From positions 24,084-88,083 of the forward strand of contig NZ_DS572687.1 in NCBI RefSeq assembly GCF_000154985.1: a stretch of 64,000 nt of DNA. Reading direction: 5' to 3'. The position numbers and the translations under genes were made by a program. Of this stretch, positions 1-10,662 are shown piece after piece. Source of the DNA: Streptococcus infantarius subsp. infantarius ATCC BAA-102 (GTDB lineage: Bacteria; Bacillota; Bacilli; Lactobacillales; Streptococcaceae). The notes under the pieces were generated by a model. It was not told the origin of the DNA, ran no database searches, and was given only the letters and a program-made list of their open reading frames with translations. Position 1 is the stretch's first letter; each line of letters begins with the position of its first letter.

Positions 1-113
1 TTTGCTAATAAAATTACTGTCAAAATAGAATGCGGCAGCGAATAAGCCACACTAACCAGAAAATTTGATAGTAAAAAAACTAATGTGTTCCTTTTTATAC
101 TTAAACTTTCCAT
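1..113 (-). CDS. MFS-type membrane transporter, N-terminal fragment (cut by window edge)
   Basis: An open frame begins with ATG at 113 on the minus strand and runs off the left edge, giving 37 codons. It starts MESLSIKRNT and continues into a hydrophobic stretch (residues 11-37) that looks like the first membrane segment of a major facilitator superfamily exporter. A G-rich purine tract lies just upstream of the ATG. Related streptococci carry an LmrP-like MFS gene in the mutL-ruvA-tag neighbourhood, which is why this family is suggested. With only the first helix visible, the family call is inference and the substrate is unknown. Confidence 0.45.
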   Translation of the reverse strand, partial: MESLSIKRNTLVFLLSNFLVSVAYSLPHSILTVILLA

Positions 114-206
114 ATCCCCCACCAATCCTTCACAGAATTTTCTTTACAAAATACCTTATTTCACTAATACTGTCAAGATGTTTTACAGATAATTGACAAG
201 AGTGTC

Positions 207-236
207 AAAAAAAGCCACCTGACACTATCAGATGAC
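207..236 (-). terminator. Rho-independent terminator after tag
   Basis: Read on the minus strand, a 9-bp stem with two G-T pairs (GTCATCTGA / TCAGGTGGC, 5-nt loop) is followed by seven T. The stem includes part of the tag stop codon, so it ends the mutL-ruvA-tag transcript. Confidence 0.8.
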
Positions 237-793
237 TAAATTGATTTAAAATCACAATCTACTTCATGGTCATTTACCAAACCTGCTGCCTGAAGAAAAG
301 AATAAACACAAACAGGACCTACAAATTTAAAGCCACGTTTTTTTAAATCCTTAGAAAGATTTTCAGATAAAGGCGTGCTAGCTGGAAAATTCGCGTAATC
401 CTCCACCTTATTTACGATAGGAGCGTAACCACCCCAACGCCAAAGATACTCATCAAAAGAGCCAAACTCTTTCTGAATCTTGATAAAAGCTTTAGCATTT
501 GTACGTGTCGCATAAATCTTACGACGATTTCGAACGATTGCTGGATTTTGAAGAAGAACCTCAAGTTCATCATCAGACATCTGCGCTACCTTTGCCACAT
601 CATAATCATAGAAGGCTTGGTTAAATGAGGCGCGTTTATTAAGAATGGTCCCCCACGAAAGACCAGCTTGATAAGTTTCAAGGCACAAAAGTTCAAACAA
701 TGCTTGATCATCATGCAATGGTTTTCCCCACTCCGTATCGTGGTAAGCAACATATAAAGGATTACTTTCCTTTACCCAACTACAACGTTTCAT
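236..793 (-). CDS. tag: DNA-3-methyladenine glycosylase I
   Basis: Base-excision repair enzyme that removes 3-methyladenine from alkylated DNA. The protein has the Tag hallmarks: an N-terminal Cys near CSWVKES, His in VAYHDTEWG, the QAGLSW segment, and the C-terminal NDHEVDC His/Cys pair that completes the structural zinc site in characterised Tag proteins. The start is set at 793 (MKRCSW): an AGGAG lies 9 nt upstream of that ATG, whereas the in-frame ATG at 802 directly abuts the AGGAG and could not use it. Length is about 185 aa, normal for the family. It is the last gene after mutL and ruvA, 29 nt downstream of ruvA, so it is probably co-transcribed with them. Confidence 0.95.
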   Translation of the reverse strand: MKRCSWVKESNPLYVAYHDTEWGKPLHDDQALFELLCLETYQAGLSWGTILNKRASFNQAFYDYDVAKVAQMSDDELEVLLQNPAIVRNRRKIYATRTNAKAFIKIQKEFGSFDEYLWRWGGYAPIVNKVEDYANFPASTPLSENLSKDLKKRGFKFVGPVCVYSFLQAAGLVNDHEVDCDFKSI

Positions 794-822
794 GTGAAAC
801 ATCTCCTAAAATTCCTTGATTC

Positions 823-1416
823 TTAGCCTTTCATCAGCATCTTAAGGCTTGATTTGATGTATTGTTCTGCTGTTTCATTTGTGCCTTCAAAGAACTTACG
901 AATTTTCTTAAGCTCTGCTGCTTTGTAGCCAAGTGCCAAAAGAGCTTCCATGGCTTCTTCAAGCTGCTCGTTTGCTGCCGCTTTGGTCTGAGAAACTTTG
1001 CCATTTTCCACAGAAACATCGACGAATTTTCCTGCCAAATCCAATACCATTTGTTGGGCAGTCTTTTTCCCGATTTTCGGAAATTTCATCAAGTATTTGA
1101 TGTCGCTTGTGTCGATAGCATTGACCAAACCTTCATTATCATCCACTGCGATAATAGCTAGCGCAGTTGTAGGACCAATCCCAGAAACTGAAATCAGATT
1201 AAGAAAAACAGCCTTTTCGTCTTCAGTATGAAAGCCAAACAAAAGTTGAGCATCTTCACGAATTACTTGATGAAGGTAGACTTGGATATCCTGATTCATC
1301 AAATCTGAAAAGCTGTAAGGATTAGCAACATTGACAATATAGCCTAATCCCCCTACTTCAATGACAATGTATTTCGCAGTAATTTTAGTTAATTTTCCTT
1401 TGATATAATCGTACAT
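823..1416 (-). CDS. ruvA: Holliday junction ATP-dependent DNA helicase subunit RuvA
   Basis: RuvA tetramers bind Holliday junctions and load the RuvB motor for branch migration. The 197-residue protein has the expected three parts: an N-terminal OB-fold ([12 protein letters not shown] onward), helix-hairpin-helix motifs around residues 75-125 ([11 protein letters not shown] and [11 protein letters not shown]), and a C-terminal helical domain that contacts RuvB after a variable linker (about residues 135-150). The start codon directly abuts the mutL stop codon, indicating one transcript and likely translational coupling. Nothing unusual is seen. Confidence 0.96.
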   Translation of the reverse strand: MYDYIKGKLTKITAKYIVIEVGGLGYIVNVANPYSFSDLMNQDIQVYLHQVIREDAQLLFGFHTEDEKAVFLNLISVSGIGPTTALAIIAVDDNEGLVNAIDTSDIKYLMKFPKIGKKTAQQMVLDLAGKFVDVSVENGKVSQTKAAANEQLEEAMEALLALGYKAAELKKIRKFFEGTNETAEQYIKSSLKMLMKG

Positions 1417-3357
1417 TTAGTATTTTCCTAACTCTCTTAAACTTGTGTGATTTTCTTGAATACGACGGAACATTTTTTCCATGTCTGACTTGGTAAAATT
1501 AACAAGTACTGGACGTCCGTGTGGGCAGTTATAAGGGTTCTTACATTGAGATAATTGAACAATGAGTTGTCGGGCTGAATAGTCATCAAGTGTATGGTTA
1601 GCCTTGATTGATCGTTTACATGACATCATAATCGCTAACTCAGCGCGGTATTTCTTGACAGAAACTCCATTGGTCAACAGCAACATGTCGCACATTTCAT
1701 AAACAGCTGTCTCAATCTCCTCTTCCTTCATCCAAATAGGATGCTCGCGAAGGATAAAAGTATTATTGCCGTATGGTTCTAAATTAATGCCAACTTGCTT
1801 TAGAAGCTCCATTTTTTCTTGAATTTTGATGAAATCTGCCCCAGAAAACTCAAATAGATATGGCATCAGCAACTGTTGTAATGAATCATCAACTTCGCCA
1901 ATTTTGTCACGATAATACTCATACTTGACACGTTCCTGAGCCGCATGCTGGTCAATGATATAAAGCCCACCATTGCCTTGCGCAAAAAGATAAGTGCCGT
2001 GCATTTGCCCAAAGTACTCTAACTCAGGGAAAGTAGAAACTTCCTCCTTATCAAGACTTTCAATCATGCGATTGATTTTCGTTTTATTTTTAAAATCAAG
2101 ATCATCATGCTCATCATACGCTTGACCTGCCAATGAACGCTGTGCATACCTAACTGAAGATTGCTTGTCAACTTGCTTGACAGCTTTGTCAACCTCATTA
2201 AATAACTGCGCTGGCTCTTCTTCAACCGTATCTGATTTCACAAAGAAATCGTGACGTTCCTTATCATAGTAAAGGTTGGTTTGTTTTAAAGGCAGACTCG
2301 TTTGCTGAGGTTTTGAAAAACCTCGAGTACTTGACTTAGCTAGATTTTCAAGAGCATCTGGAATCAAATCTTGCTCACGCAAACTCTCTGCAATAGCTGA
2401 GCTAATTAAGCCCATGAGTTCTTTTTCTTTTGAGATACGAACTTCTTGTTTAGTTGGGTGAACATTGACATCGGCAAGATAAGGGTCGATTTGAATGTCA
2501 ATGACCGCAATTGGGAAACGACCAACCATCAATTTTGATCCATAACCATCCAAAATCGCACGGTTGAGCAAGAAGTTTTTGATGTAGCGACCATTAATTA
2601 AAATGGTAATGTAATTGCGATTTGCACGCGTCAATTCTGGTAAACTAATATAACCTGAGACTTCAAAATCAAGGTCAGCATTTGAGATTTCAATCATTTT
2701 CTTAGCTGTATTTAAACCGTAAATACCAGCGATGGCTTGACGCAAATCACCTGTCCCAGAAGTCGTTGTCATTTGACGACCATCATTAATCAAAGTAAAG
2801 GCAATTTCTGGGTGAGCTAGGCTCAAGCGATTAACCACATCAACGATATGAGCCAACTCTGATTGCAAGCTCTTCATATATTTGAGACGAGCAGGAGTGT
2901 TGTAAAAAAGATTTTCAACGGTAATTTTTGTCCCGACAGGTGTTGAAATTGCTTCTTGTCGCTCAATCTCGCCCCCCTTTGCCACTAAAAGCGTTCCATA
3001 GTGTTCATCAGCAGTCGCTGTTTTCACTGTAAAGTGGCTAATTGAGGCAATGGAAGGAATGGCCTCACCGCGGAATCCCAAAGTTCTGATACGAAAAAGG
3101 TCAGCTTGGCTTTTAATCTTACTTGTAGCATGGCGATGCAAACTTAAAGCCACATCCTCTTGAGAAATTCCCTCACCATTATCAGTGACTTGAATATTCT
3201 TAAGACCTGATTCTTCAATCTCGATGGTAATCTGACTACTTCCAGCATCAATCGAATTTTCAACCAATTCTTTAACCACACTGGCCGGTCGTTCAATCAC
3301 TTCACCTGCAGCAATCTGGTTGGCCAAAACCTCTGGCAACTCAATAATTTTGCTCAT
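1417..3357 (-). CDS. mutL: DNA mismatch repair protein MutL
   Basis: Mismatch-repair ATPase and nicking endonuclease acting after MutS. The GHKL ATPase motifs are visible near the N-terminus: [27 protein letters not shown] and [12 protein letters not shown]. The C-terminal half carries the metal-binding endonuclease motif DQHA-x2-E-x4-E ([12 protein letters not shown]) plus SCKRSIKA and CPHGRP, as in MutL proteins of bacteria that lack MutH. The linker between is acidic and lysine-rich. Length of 646 aa is typical. It is separated from mutS by a terminator, so it probably has its own promoter; a TATAAT sits at 3427-3432 on the minus strand. It heads mutL-ruvA-tag. Confidence 0.97.
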   Translation of the reverse strand: MSKIIELPEVLANQIAAGEVIERPASVVKELVENSIDAGSSQITIEIEESGLKNIQVTDNGEGISQEDVALSLHRHATSKIKSQADLFRIRTLGFRGEAIPSIASISHFTVKTATADEHYGTLLVAKGGEIERQEAISTPVGTKITVENLFYNTPARLKYMKSLQSELAHIVDVVNRLSLAHPEIAFTLINDGRQMTTTSGTGDLRQAIAGIYGLNTAKKMIEISNADLDFEVSGYISLPELTRANRNYITILINGRYIKNFLLNRAILDGYGSKLMVGRFPIAVIDIQIDPYLADVNVHPTKQEVRISKEKELMGLISSAIAESLREQDLIPDALENLAKSSTRGFSKPQQTSLPLKQTNLYYDKERHDFFVKSDTVEEEPAQLFNEVDKAVKQVDKQSSVRYAQRSLAGQAYDEHDDLDFKNKTKINRMIESLDKEEVSTFPELEYFGQMHGTYLFAQGNGGLYIIDQHAAQERVKYEYYRDKIGEVDDSLQQLLMPYLFEFSGADFIKIQEKMELLKQVGINLEPYGNNTFILREHPIWMKEEEIETAVYEMCDMLLLTNGVSVKKYRAELAIMMSCKRSIKANHTLDDYSARQLIVQLSQCKNPYNCPHGRPVLVNFTKSDMEKMFRRIQENHTSLRELGKY

Positions 3358-3440
3358 AATTTATCTGATAGAATGCAGTTTTGAAGCGGCATTCCTTTTC
3401 CTTTCATTCAGGATTGTTTACCTTTAATTATAACACAAAG

Positions 3441-3469
3441 TAAAAAGGCAATCTGCTTTTAGATTGCCT
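3441..3469 (-). terminator. Rho-independent terminator after mutS
   Basis: A perfect 9-bp stem (AGGCAATCT / AGATTGCCT, 6-nt loop) is followed on the minus strand by a T-run. It separates the argR-ylbF-mutS transcript from mutL. A possible mutL -10 (TATAAT, 3427-3432) lies immediately downstream. Confidence 0.8.
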
Positions 3470-3476
3470 CTTACTT

Positions 3477-6044
3477 TTATAACATGTTTTTCAATTCATA
3501 AATGACATTCATAGCTTGCATTGGTGTTAGATTCATCAAGTCCACTTTTTTAAGAGCTTCAATCACTTCTTGGTTACTTGAGTCATCTGCAAATAAGCTA
3601 AGCTGCTCTGCAACAGGTTCTGCCGCTTCTGTCTTCACTTGAGTTTTCTCTTCAGTTTCTGCTGTCAAATGAAGCTGCGCAGCACCTGATTCGAGATTGG
3701 TTAAAATACTATTTGCTCGTTGCAACAAATCTTCTGGCAAACCTGCAATTTTCGCAACGTGAATACCATAAGATTTGTCAGCTGGTCCTTCTGCGATTTT
3801 ATGAAGGAAAGTCACATCACCATTACGTTCAAGCGTTGCAACATGGACGTTGACAAGGTGTGTCAAGGCAGTTGACAGCGATGTCAACTCATGATAATGG
3901 GTCGCAAACATGGTCTTAGCACGAATGTGATCGTGGATATACTCAATAATAGATTGTGCTAAAGCCATTCCATCGTAAGTTGCTGTCCCGCGTCCCAATT
4001 CATCAAAGAGAATCAAAGATTTTTCACTGGCTCGTTTGATGGCTTGGTTGGCTTCCATCATTTCCACCATAAAGGTTGATTGACCTGAAATCAAATCATC
4101 CGCCGCACCAATACGTGTGAAAATCGCATCAAAAACGGGAAGACTGACACTCTCAGCAGCAACGTATGACCCCATCTGCGCCATGATAACCGTCAAAGCT
4201 AACTGACGCATATAAGTTGACTTACCACTCATATTTGGACCAGTAATCAGCTGAATATTAGTATTTCTGCCAAATGTGATGGTATTTGGGATATATTCTT
4301 GCGTACCCATGACTTTTTCAACAACCGCATGGCGACCTTTTTCAATCTTTATTTCATGGCTATCATTAAAGCTTGGACGAACATAATGGTTGTTTTCCGC
4401 AACCACTGCCAAACTTTGCAGAACATCGACTGTAGAAATAGCTTTTGCCAAATCTTGCAGACGTGAAATATAACGTTCCACCTGTGCGCGAACGCGCATG
4501 AAAATATCGTATTCCAGACTCGCTGATTGCTCACGCGCCTCAAGCATTTCACCTTCAATTTTAGCTAATTCTGCCGTACCAAAACGCTCTGAATTCTTCA
4601 AAGTTGCTTTACGGAAGAAGTAATCTGGCACCAAAGAAAGGTTAGAATTTGTTACATGGAAATAGTAACCATCTTTTTTATTGTAATCAATTTTTAGGTT
4701 TGTAATACCACTTGCCGCACGTTCTTTGGCTTCAATCTCAGCAATCCAGCTTGTCCCTTCGCGCATGACTTTACGATATTTGTCCAAAGTCTCATCAAAA
4801 CCAGTTCTGATAATACTTCCTTCCGTAATCACTGCTTGAGCATCTGGGTCAATAGCAGAGCTAATCAATGACTCTAGCTCTGGTAAAGTGTCAATGCTGT
4901 TGACAAGCTTGTCAAGGTAAGGACTATCAAAAGATTCCAAGATAGCTTTAATAGTTGGCACTTGTCCCAAAGTGTGACCAAGTTGAAGCAAATCTTTTGG
5001 ATTGGCTTTTCCAAATGACACACGACTAGCCAAACGCTCAATATCATAAACGCCTTTTAGACTGTCCGTCAAATCACTACGTTCAAAGAAGTTGTCTAAG
5101 AAAACTTGGACAATATTTTGGCGTTCCTCAATTTGTTCTTGATTAACCAATGGACGATCAATCCAGTTACGCAACAAACGCATCCCCATAGCCGTCTTAG
5201 TTTCATCAAGCAACCAGTAAAGACTACCGTGCTTCTTGCTTGTGCGGGCATTTTCTAGTAAATCAAGACTTGATTTTGTCGTATAAGACATTTGAAGATA
5301 GTCTTTGATTTCATAGTGAACCAGCTTTTGCAGGTGACTGAGTTCACGTTTTTGTGTCGTATGAACGTATTGAAGTAATTTTTCAGCAGCAGAAATCTCT
5401 AACGCTGTTAAATTCAGGTCAATCAAATGCACATCTTCATAGCGCTCTTGCTCAAACGATAATAAGAGATTGAGTTGTTTAACCAAGCTGTGTTGCTCAT
5501 CTTCAGAAAGGTCATAACCAACCACGATTTCACGAGCCTTGAGGTTTAAAATCTCACTTTTTAGGCTTGTAAAATCAGACAAACTTGTCGCGTAAAACTC
5601 ACCCGTTGACACATCCATATAAGCCAAACCAAAGTTTTTGCCATCAGAATCAATAGCTACCAAGAAATTATTAGCATTATCTGGCTTAGAAGAATCAACC
5701 GCTGTCCCTGGTGTAATCACCTGAACGACTTCACGCTTAACCACACCAACTGCCTGCTTCGGATCTTCCATCTGCTCAGCAATGGCAACCTTATACCCCA
5801 TCTCAACTAAGACATCAATGTATTGTTGGGCTGAATGATAAGGAACACCAGCCATTGGAATAGGATTGTCAGCATTTTTATTACGACTAGTTAAACTAAT
5901 CTCTAAAATCTGTGCCGCCTTAACAGCATCCTCATAAAATAGTTCGTAAAAGTCTCCCATGCGGAAAAGTAAAAAAGCATCTGGATAGTCTTTTTTGACA
6001 TCCAAATACTGTTGCATGCCTGGAGAAATTTTATCTTTTGCCAT
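3477..6044 (-). CDS. mutS: DNA mismatch repair protein MutS
   Basis: Mismatch-recognition ATPase. The N-terminal mismatch-binding motif is seen as [11 protein letters not shown] (F-x-E type), and the C-terminal ATPase has Walker [13 protein letters not shown], Walker B with [12 protein letters not shown], and the [10 protein letters not shown] segment. The 855 residues match the long MutS1 family rather than MutS2, and no Smr domain is present. A GAGGAG precedes the ATG. The start overlaps the end of the upstream YlbF-family gene by 14 nt, so argR, the ylbF-like gene and mutS form one operon ending at the terminator at 3441-3469. Confidence 0.97.
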   Translation of the reverse strand: MAKDKISPGMQQYLDVKKDYPDAFLLFRMGDFYELFYEDAVKAAQILEISLTSRNKNADNPIPMAGVPYHSAQQYIDVLVEMGYKVAIAEQMEDPKQAVGVVKREVVQVITPGTAVDSSKPDNANNFLVAIDSDGKNFGLAYMDVSTGEFYATSLSDFTSLKSEILNLKAREIVVGYDLSEDEQHSLVKQLNLLLSFEQERYEDVHLIDLNLTALEISAAEKLLQYVHTTQKRELSHLQKLVHYEIKDYLQMSYTTKSSLDLLENARTSKKHGSLYWLLDETKTAMGMRLLRNWIDRPLVNQEQIEERQNIVQVFLDNFFERSDLTDSLKGVYDIERLASRVSFGKANPKDLLQLGHTLGQVPTIKAILESFDSPYLDKLVNSIDTLPELESLISSAIDPDAQAVITEGSIIRTGFDETLDKYRKVMREGTSWIAEIEAKERAASGITNLKIDYNKKDGYYFHVTNSNLSLVPDYFFRKATLKNSERFGTAELAKIEGEMLEAREQSASLEYDIFMRVRAQVERYISRLQDLAKAISTVDVLQSLAVVAENNHYVRPSFNDSHEIKIEKGRHAVVEKVMGTQEYIPNTITFGRNTNIQLITGPNMSGKSTYMRQLALTVIMAQMGSYVAAESVSLPVFDAIFTRIGAADDLISGQSTFMVEMMEANQAIKRASEKSLILFDELGRGTATYDGMALAQSIIEYIHDHIRAKTMFATHYHELTSLSTALTHLVNVHVATLERNGDVTFLHKIAEGPADKSYGIHVAKIAGLPEDLLQRANSILTNLESGAAQLHLTAETEEKTQVKTEAAEPVAEQLSLFADDSSNQEVIEALKKVDLMNLTPMQAMNVIYELKNML

Positions 6045-6384
6045 TACTTAACTCCTCGTTAATTTTCGTTTCCAAGCTATTTGTAATATATTGAACTAGG
6101 TCACTGGCATCCTGCATTTTTGCACGATAATCTTTGACAATTGGAAGGTCTGATAGTTCTTCTTGCAACTGGTCAGCTTGCTCACCAGCTTTTTTCTCAG
6201 CGTGCGCTTTATCAATCTTGTGAAAAAGCACAGCCTCCTGCTGATAAGCCTTCATATCTTTGATCAATTCTTCTAGTTCTGGAAAGTCCTTTATTTTTTC
6301 TTCAGCCTTTTGAAATTCGATGACGCTATCATGCTTTTTTATGACTTCTAGCAATCGTTCTACGGCTTCTTCATAGTTGCTCAT
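6031..6384 (-). CDS. YlbF/YmcA family protein
   Basis: A 117-residue, highly charged, mostly helical protein (many E, K, D and Q; no Cys). It resembles the YlbF/YmcA (DUF964) family. In Bacillus subtilis YlbF, YmcA and YaaT form a complex that affects mRNA processing by RNase Y as well as competence, sporulation and biofilm. Streptococcal members commonly sit between argR and mutS, as here. It overlaps argR by 4 nt (ATGA) and mutS by 14 nt, so it is translationally coupled to both. The role in this organism is inferred from family only. Confidence 0.8.
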   Translation of the reverse strand: MSNYEEAVERLLEVIKKHDSVIEFQKAEEKIKDFPELEELIKDMKAYQQEAVLFHKIDKAHAEKKAGEQADQLQEELSDLPIVKDYRAKMQDASDLVQYITNSLETKINEELSNGKR

Positions 6385-6818
6385 AAGCCTGTTGACAAGT
6401 CACTTTCAAAGGCTTTTGCTGTTTCTTCATCTTTACAAATGACCAACAAAGTATCAGCGCCAGCCACAGTTCCTAAAATTTCAGCGATATCGCTGCTGTC
6501 AATCAAGTTGGCTAAAACATCAGCTTCCCCAAGATTAGTATGAAGCACAAGCATGAAACCAGCACGAGCCACTTTCAAAATATATGAGCGAATGTTAGCT
6601 CCAAAAGTGGTCTCTGACGTTTCAGACAAACTGTAATAAAGTTTTCCAGAAGCATCGCGCAATTTCAACAGTCCAATTTCACGAAGGTCACGTGACAAGG
6701 TCGCTTGAGTGACGTTAATGCCTTCTTCCTGCAAATGTCGCTTGATTTCCTCTTGTGTGCCGATATGGCCTGATTGAATCAAACGTTTGATTCGATTTTG
6801 ACGTTCTATTTTATTCAT
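6381..6818 (-). CDS. argR: Arginine repressor ArgR/AhrC family
   Basis: Arginine-responsive transcription factor. Residues 1-65 form the winged-helix DNA-binding domain, with the characteristic recognition segment [18 protein letters not shown]. The C-terminal domain carries the oligomerisation and arginine-binding signature [12 protein letters not shown]. Length (145 aa) is standard. AAAGGGAAAG precedes the ATG. It is divergent from argS with a 189-bp shared intergenic region. Streptococci often carry several ArgR paralogues, so whether this one controls arginine genes or local genes cannot be told from the sequence. Confidence 0.94.
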   Translation of the reverse strand: MNKIERQNRIKRLIQSGHIGTQEEIKRHLQEEGINVTQATLSRDLREIGLLKLRDASGKLYYSLSETSETTFGANIRSYILKVARAGFMLVLHTNLGEADVLANLIDSSDIAEILGTVAGADTLLVICKDEETAKAFESDLSTGL

Positions 6819-6851
6819 TTAACTTTCCCTTTGTGTATATTTATCCTTAAA

Positions 6852-6880
6852 ATTATACCAAAAAAATGGAATTTTTTCAC
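6852..6880 (-). promoter_or_regulatory. Putative promoter of argR-ylbF-mutS
   Basis: Minus strand: -10 TATAAT (6852-6857), 17-bp spacer, -35 GTGAAA (6875-6880, 4/6 match). It lies about 35-60 bp upstream of the argR start codon. Confidence 0.5.
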
Positions 6881-7007
6881 CTTTCCTTGGGCTATCTTCC
6901 TTATAAAGTCTTAATTTTTACTCCTTCAAACGTTTTCTTGTCACTTGCCTCGTTTATTTCTTATTTTTATGTTAAAATAATGTGACTAACTAATTTAGGA
7001 GAAAATC

Positions 7008-8699
7008 ATGGATACTAAACGTACAATTGCAGAACGCATTCACACTATTGTTCCAGAATTAGACCAAGAACAAATTGTTAATCTGCTTGAAGTGCCAAAA
7101 AATTCTGATATGGGGGACCTTGCCTTTCCAGCATTCTCATTGGCTCGAATCCTTCGTAAAGCACCACAAATGATTGCAGCAGAAATTGCTGAAAAAATGG
7201 ACACAGCTGGTTTTGAAAAAATCGAAGCTGTTGGACCATACATCAACTTCTTCCTTGACAAAAAAAGCATCTCTGCTGATGTCCTAGGGCAAGTTATCGC
7301 AAACGGAAGCGACTACGCTAGCCAGGATGAAGGACACGGCCGCAATGTTGCTATCGATATGTCTAGTCCAAACATCGCTAAACCATTCTCAATTGGACAC
7401 CTTCGTTCAACTGTTATCGGTGATAGCTTGGCTAACATTTTTGAAAAACTTGGTTATAAAGCTGTTAAAATCAACCACCTCGGTGACTGGGGTAAACAAT
7501 TCGGTATGTTGATTGTTGCCTACAAAAAATGGGGTGACGAAGAAGCTGTTAAAGCTCATCCAATCGACGAACTCTTGAAACTTTACGTTCGTATCAACGC
7601 TGAAGCTGAAACTAAACCAGAACTTGATGAAGAAGCTCGCGAATGGTTCCGTAAATTGGAAGCAGGCGACGAAGAAGCTATCTCACTATGGCAATGGTTC
7701 CGTGACGAAAGTCTTGTAGAATTCAACCGCCTTTACAATGAACTTGGTGTTTCATTTGATAGCTTTAACGGTGAAGCTTTCTACAATGACAAAATGGATG
7801 AAGTTGTCGATATCTTGACTGAAAAAGGCCTTCTTGAAGAATCTCAAGGTGCTCAAGTTGTTAACCTTGAAAAATACGGTATCGAACACCCAGCATTGAT
7901 TAAAAAATCTGATGGTGCAACACTTTACATCACACGTGACTTGGCTGCCGCTCTTTACCGCAAACGTACTTATGACTTTGCCAAAGCTATCTACGTTGTT
8001 GGTAACGAACAATCAGCTCACTTCAAACAATTGAAAGCCGTTCTTAACGAAATGGACTTTGAATGGAATGAAGACATCACTCACGTGCCATTTGGTCTTG
8101 TTACTAAAGAAGGTAAAAAACTTTCAACTCGCAAAGGTAACGTTATCCTTCTTGAACCAACAATCGCTGAAGCTGTTAAACGAGCTGAAGATCAAATCAA
8201 CGCTAAAAACCCTAACCTTGCTGATAAAGAAGCTATTGCTCATGCTGTCGGTGTCGGCGCTATCAAATTCTACGATTTGAAAACAGACCGCTTGAACGGT
8301 TACGACTTCGACCTTGACGCTATGGTATCATTTGAAGGTGAAACTGGACCTTACGTGCAATACGCTCACGCTCGTATCCAATCAATCCTTCGTAAAGCCA
8401 AGTTTACACCATCTGTAAACGACGTTTACAGCCTTGATGATGCTGAAAGCTGGGAAATTGTGAAACTTATCCAAGACTTCCCACGCATTATCAAACGTGC
8501 AGCTGACAACTTTGAACCATCAATCATTGCAAAATTCGCTATCAGCCTTGCACAAAGCTTCAACAAATACTACGCACACACACGTATCCTTGACGAAAGT
8601 CCAGAACGTGACAGCCGTCTAGCCCTCAGCTACGCAACTGCTACAGTTCTTAAAGAAGCACTTCGTCTTCTTGGCGTTGAAGCACCAAACGAAATGTAA
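7008..8699 (+). CDS. argS: Arginyl-tRNA synthetase
   Basis: Class I aminoacyl-tRNA synthetase charging tRNA-Arg. The N-terminal additional domain (residues 1-110) is followed by the HIGH-type signature [16 protein letters not shown]. The catalytic core continues to [12 protein letters not shown], which occupies the KMSKS position, and the C-terminal DALR anticodon-binding domain contains [11 protein letters not shown]. The length of 563 aa is normal. AGGAG lies 6 nt upstream of the ATG. Codon use is strongly biased to highly-expressed-type codons. It ends at a clear terminator (8724-8753). No T-box is visible in the leader. Confidence 0.97.
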   Translation: MDTKRTIAERIHTIVPELDQEQIVNLLEVPKNSDMGDLAFPAFSLARILRKAPQMIAAEIAEKMDTAGFEKIEAVGPYINFFLDKKSISADVLGQVIANGSDYASQDEGHGRNVAIDMSSPNIAKPFSIGHLRSTVIGDSLANIFEKLGYKAVKINHLGDWGKQFGMLIVAYKKWGDEEAVKAHPIDELLKLYVRINAEAETKPELDEEAREWFRKLEAGDEEAISLWQWFRDESLVEFNRLYNELGVSFDSFNGEAFYNDKMDEVVDILTEKGLLEESQGAQVVNLEKYGIEHPALIKKSDGATLYITRDLAAALYRKRTYDFAKAIYVVGNEQSAHFKQLKAVLNEMDFEWNEDITHVPFGLVTKEGKKLSTRKGNVILLEPTIAEAVKRAEDQINAKNPNLADKEAIAHAVGVGAIKFYDLKTDRLNGYDFDLDAMVSFEGETGPYVQYAHARIQSILRKAKFTPSVNDVYSLDDAESWEIVKLIQDFPRIIKRAADNFEPSIIAKFAISLAQSFNKYYAHTRILDESPERDSRLALSYATATVLKEALRLLGVEAPNEM

Positions 8700-8723
8700 T
8701 CATTTCTGACAATATATAAAAAA

Positions 8724-8753
8724 GAGAGTTGGAATCTGTCCACTCTCTTTTTT
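8724..8753 (+). terminator. Rho-independent terminator after argS
   Basis: GAGAGT-T-GG pairs with CCACTCTC (one bulged T, 7-nt loop) and is followed by six T on the plus strand. Confidence 0.85.
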
Positions 8754-8813
8754 CTTGATCTTTTTGAGCTAAAATAATAAACTATTGCCATAATCATAAA
8801 GGAGATTTTTATT

Positions 8814-9112
8814 ATGACAAGGGAAAATCATCTCATGGAATTGCTCGGTAAAGCTTATGCTAGCTTACCTGATAGCGAACCGAACCTCTAAAAGCAGACA
8901 TCTTTGCACTTGCTAAAGATTTGGAAAAAAACGAACACGATCAACTAGCACGTACCAAACTGGCTCATGCCATTTCTATGTATTTGCTAACGCATAAACT
9001 CAAGACATCACCTGAAATTACAGCACTTTACAAAGAAATTGCTGACAGCCCTGAAAAATATAAAGGTCATGCCGCTACTGCTATTATGCTAGGCAGCCTC
9101 TTTCATCCATAG
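8814..9112 (+). pseudogene. Bacteriocin immunity protein (EntA-immunity type), frameshifted
   Basis: A ribosome binding site (AGGAG) and ATG at 8814 open a frame that reads MTRENHLMELLGKAYASLPD and stops at 8889-8891. The rest continues in another frame (EPLKADIFALAKDLEKN onward) to the stop at 9110-9112. The break sits on a tandem 5-bp duplication, GAACC at 8877-8881 repeated at 8882-8886; removing one copy restores a single frame of about 97 residues. The reconstructed protein is a small helical cytosolic protein resembling the enterocin A immunity family, which protects a producer or bystander from class II bacteriocins. No bacteriocin structural gene is adjacent. Lesion is seen directly; family call is moderate. 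Confidence 0.75.
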
Positions 9113-9114
9113 TC

Positions 9115-9142
9115 AAAAAGACCATTTTAACGGTCTTTTTTT
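9115..9142 (+). terminator. Bidirectional terminator between immunity pseudogene and esterase
   Basis: Stem AAAAGACC / GGTCTTTT with a loop of 8 nt, flanked by A-runs and T-runs on both sides. It serves both the plus-strand pseudogene and the convergent minus-strand esterase. Confidence 0.7.
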
Positions 9143-10559
9143 ACGCTTTCTTCTGGTCATTTAACCAATCAAAGATATTGTGATAGGTTTTCCCTGAGAC
9201 TTTAGTTGTGCTTGTGCCGCCTTTTCCTTTATTACTTGGAGAAAAGCCTGATAAGTCTTTCGCACTTTTGATAGCAGAGGCATCCTGCACCCCTGACACT
9301 TGGTCTTTAAAGAAATAAATCCAAGACAAATGCCCAATGTAAGAGACACCTTGCATGTCTGTTCCCTCGACACTTTCAAAGTAAGAAAACCACTTGTTCT
9401 CAGCTCCACTATCTAGCAAAGTCTTATAAATAGGCAATGAATAATCCTTTGGATTGACAATAGTGTCATTGGCTGCGTGAATAAACCACATTGGTGTCTC
9501 TTTTAACGCTAGCATTTTTTCCTCATCAAAATAAAGGGCATCTTTACGAATGAAGCTATTAGAAAAAGGTGAAGTGGCGTATGAACCGTCAGCGTTTCTC
9601 TCATATTGATAATAAGAATAGGCTGCCGCTTGAGGAACTAGAGCCGCAAAATAACCAGGATTTGAAATAGCAAGATTAATCGTCATGTAGCCACCATTTG
9701 AACAACCTGCTAGGTAAATGCGATTGGTATCCACAGCAGGCGTACTCGCAACATAATTTTTGATGATATCCATCAGAATCTCTGTGTAACACGAATCGCC
9801 AGCGCCAGCACCATTGTTCCCATCGCCCTCATCCATCCAATATGTTGGGGTTTGAACCGCTAAAACATAAAGTCCTTTTTGATCATTTATTGAAAAATGC
9901 GATTGAATCTCAGGTCTTGCAAGAGCTACAACTTCATTTCCAAGAAGGGTAATGTCCGTGTCTACCCCACCTTCACCTTGACCATGCAACCAGATTAACA
10001 AAGGAAAACTTTCTCCCGATTTTAAGTGCTTAGGTTCGTAAGCCACATAATGAAGGGTGAGTTTTTCTGTTTGCTTCGTTAATGGATTGAGGTAAGTCCC
10101 AGAATAAAAGCCACGCTTATTAAAGACATCAGTATCAGGTGATAGACGGTTATGAATAATATCATAGCTTCCAGATAGTTCAGCCACTTCACCGTCACAA
10201 ATTACCTCTAATCCATTTATAGTAACTGGATAATCTTCCAACCAAGTGTTATGCAAGGTTTCTAGATTGTAATAAAATGGACAAGCTATAGCTGCATTTT
10301 TCTGATTATCAAAAGTCACTGGCATTTTGATAACTAGATACTCACTGGCACTGCTGACTTCTTGTCCCTTATCATCTGACAAGTACACTCTACTAATCTG
10401 ACGTTCTTTACCTGCAGTCCTGACTAGGAGCTTATCAGCAACAACTCCTGACACTTTATGCGTTAACTGTACCAAAAGTTTTGGAACACCTGGTCCACAT
10501 TCATAACCTTTAATAATCATGGAAACTTTGGCAATTGTGATATTAATTCTTTTTGCCAT
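9141..10559 (-). CDS. Alpha/beta-hydrolase esterase with N-terminal Ig-like domain
   Basis: A 472-residue serine hydrolase. The first ~150 residues look like the beta-sandwich (EstA Ig-like) domain found in front of some esterases: ITIAKVSMIIKGYECG starts it. The catalytic domain shows the oxyanion segment LLIWLHGQGEGG, nucleophile elbow GCSNGG (Ser), an acid in HAANDTIVNP and the catalytic His in YIGHLSW. No signal peptide is evident, so it should be cytosolic. This architecture is shared with esterases acting on plant-derived or xylan side-chain esters, but the substrate is not determined. AGGAG precedes the ATG. A near-perfect cre site overlaps the likely -10, suggesting carbon catabolite control. 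Confidence 0.75.
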   Translation of the reverse strand: MAKRINITIAKVSMIIKGYECGPGVPKLLVQLTHKVSGVVADKLLVRTAGKERQISRVYLSDDKGQEVSSASEYLVIKMPVTFDNQKNAAIACPFYYNLETLHNTWLEDYPVTINGLEVICDGEVAELSGSYDIIHNRLSPDTDVFNKRGFYSGTYLNPLTKQTEKLTLHYVAYEPKHLKSGESFPLLIWLHGQGEGGVDTDITLLGNEVVALARPEIQSHFSINDQKGLYVLAVQTPTYWMDEGDGNNGAGAGDSCYTEILMDIIKNYVASTPAVDTNRIYLAGCSNGGYMTINLAISNPGYFAALVPQAAAYSYYQYERNADGSYATSPFSNSFIRKDALYFDEEKMLALKETPMWFIHAANDTIVNPKDYSLPIYKTLLDSGAENKWFSYFESVEGTDMQGVSYIGHLSWIYFFKDQVSGVQDASAIKSAKDLSGFSPSNKGKGGTSTTKVSGKTYHNIFDWLNDQKKA

Positions 10560-10579
10560 CTCAAATCACTCCTATGCAT

Positions 10580-10593
10580 TGTAATCGTTTTCT
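10580..10593 (-). promoter_or_regulatory. Candidate cre (CcpA) site over esterase promoter
   Basis: The plus-strand 14-mer starting at 10580 (TGTAATCGTTTTCT) matches the cre consensus TGWAANCGNTNWCA at 13 of 14 positions. It overlaps a possible minus-strand -10 (TACAAT, 10578-10583) just upstream of the esterase start, the position expected for CcpA repression. Confidence 0.6.
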
Positions 10594-10626
10594 TTAGTTT
10601 ATGAATTTTCCGCACTTATGTCAATC

Positions 10627-10660
10627 AAAAAAAAGACGGGTGAAATCACCTCGTCTTTTT
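10627..10660 (-). terminator. Terminator after aspS-yitT-yitT
   Basis: AAAGACG-GGTG pairs with CACC-T-CGTCTTT around a 4-nt loop, with T-runs on both sides, so it can act in either direction. Confidence 0.8.
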
Positions 10661-10662
10661 GA

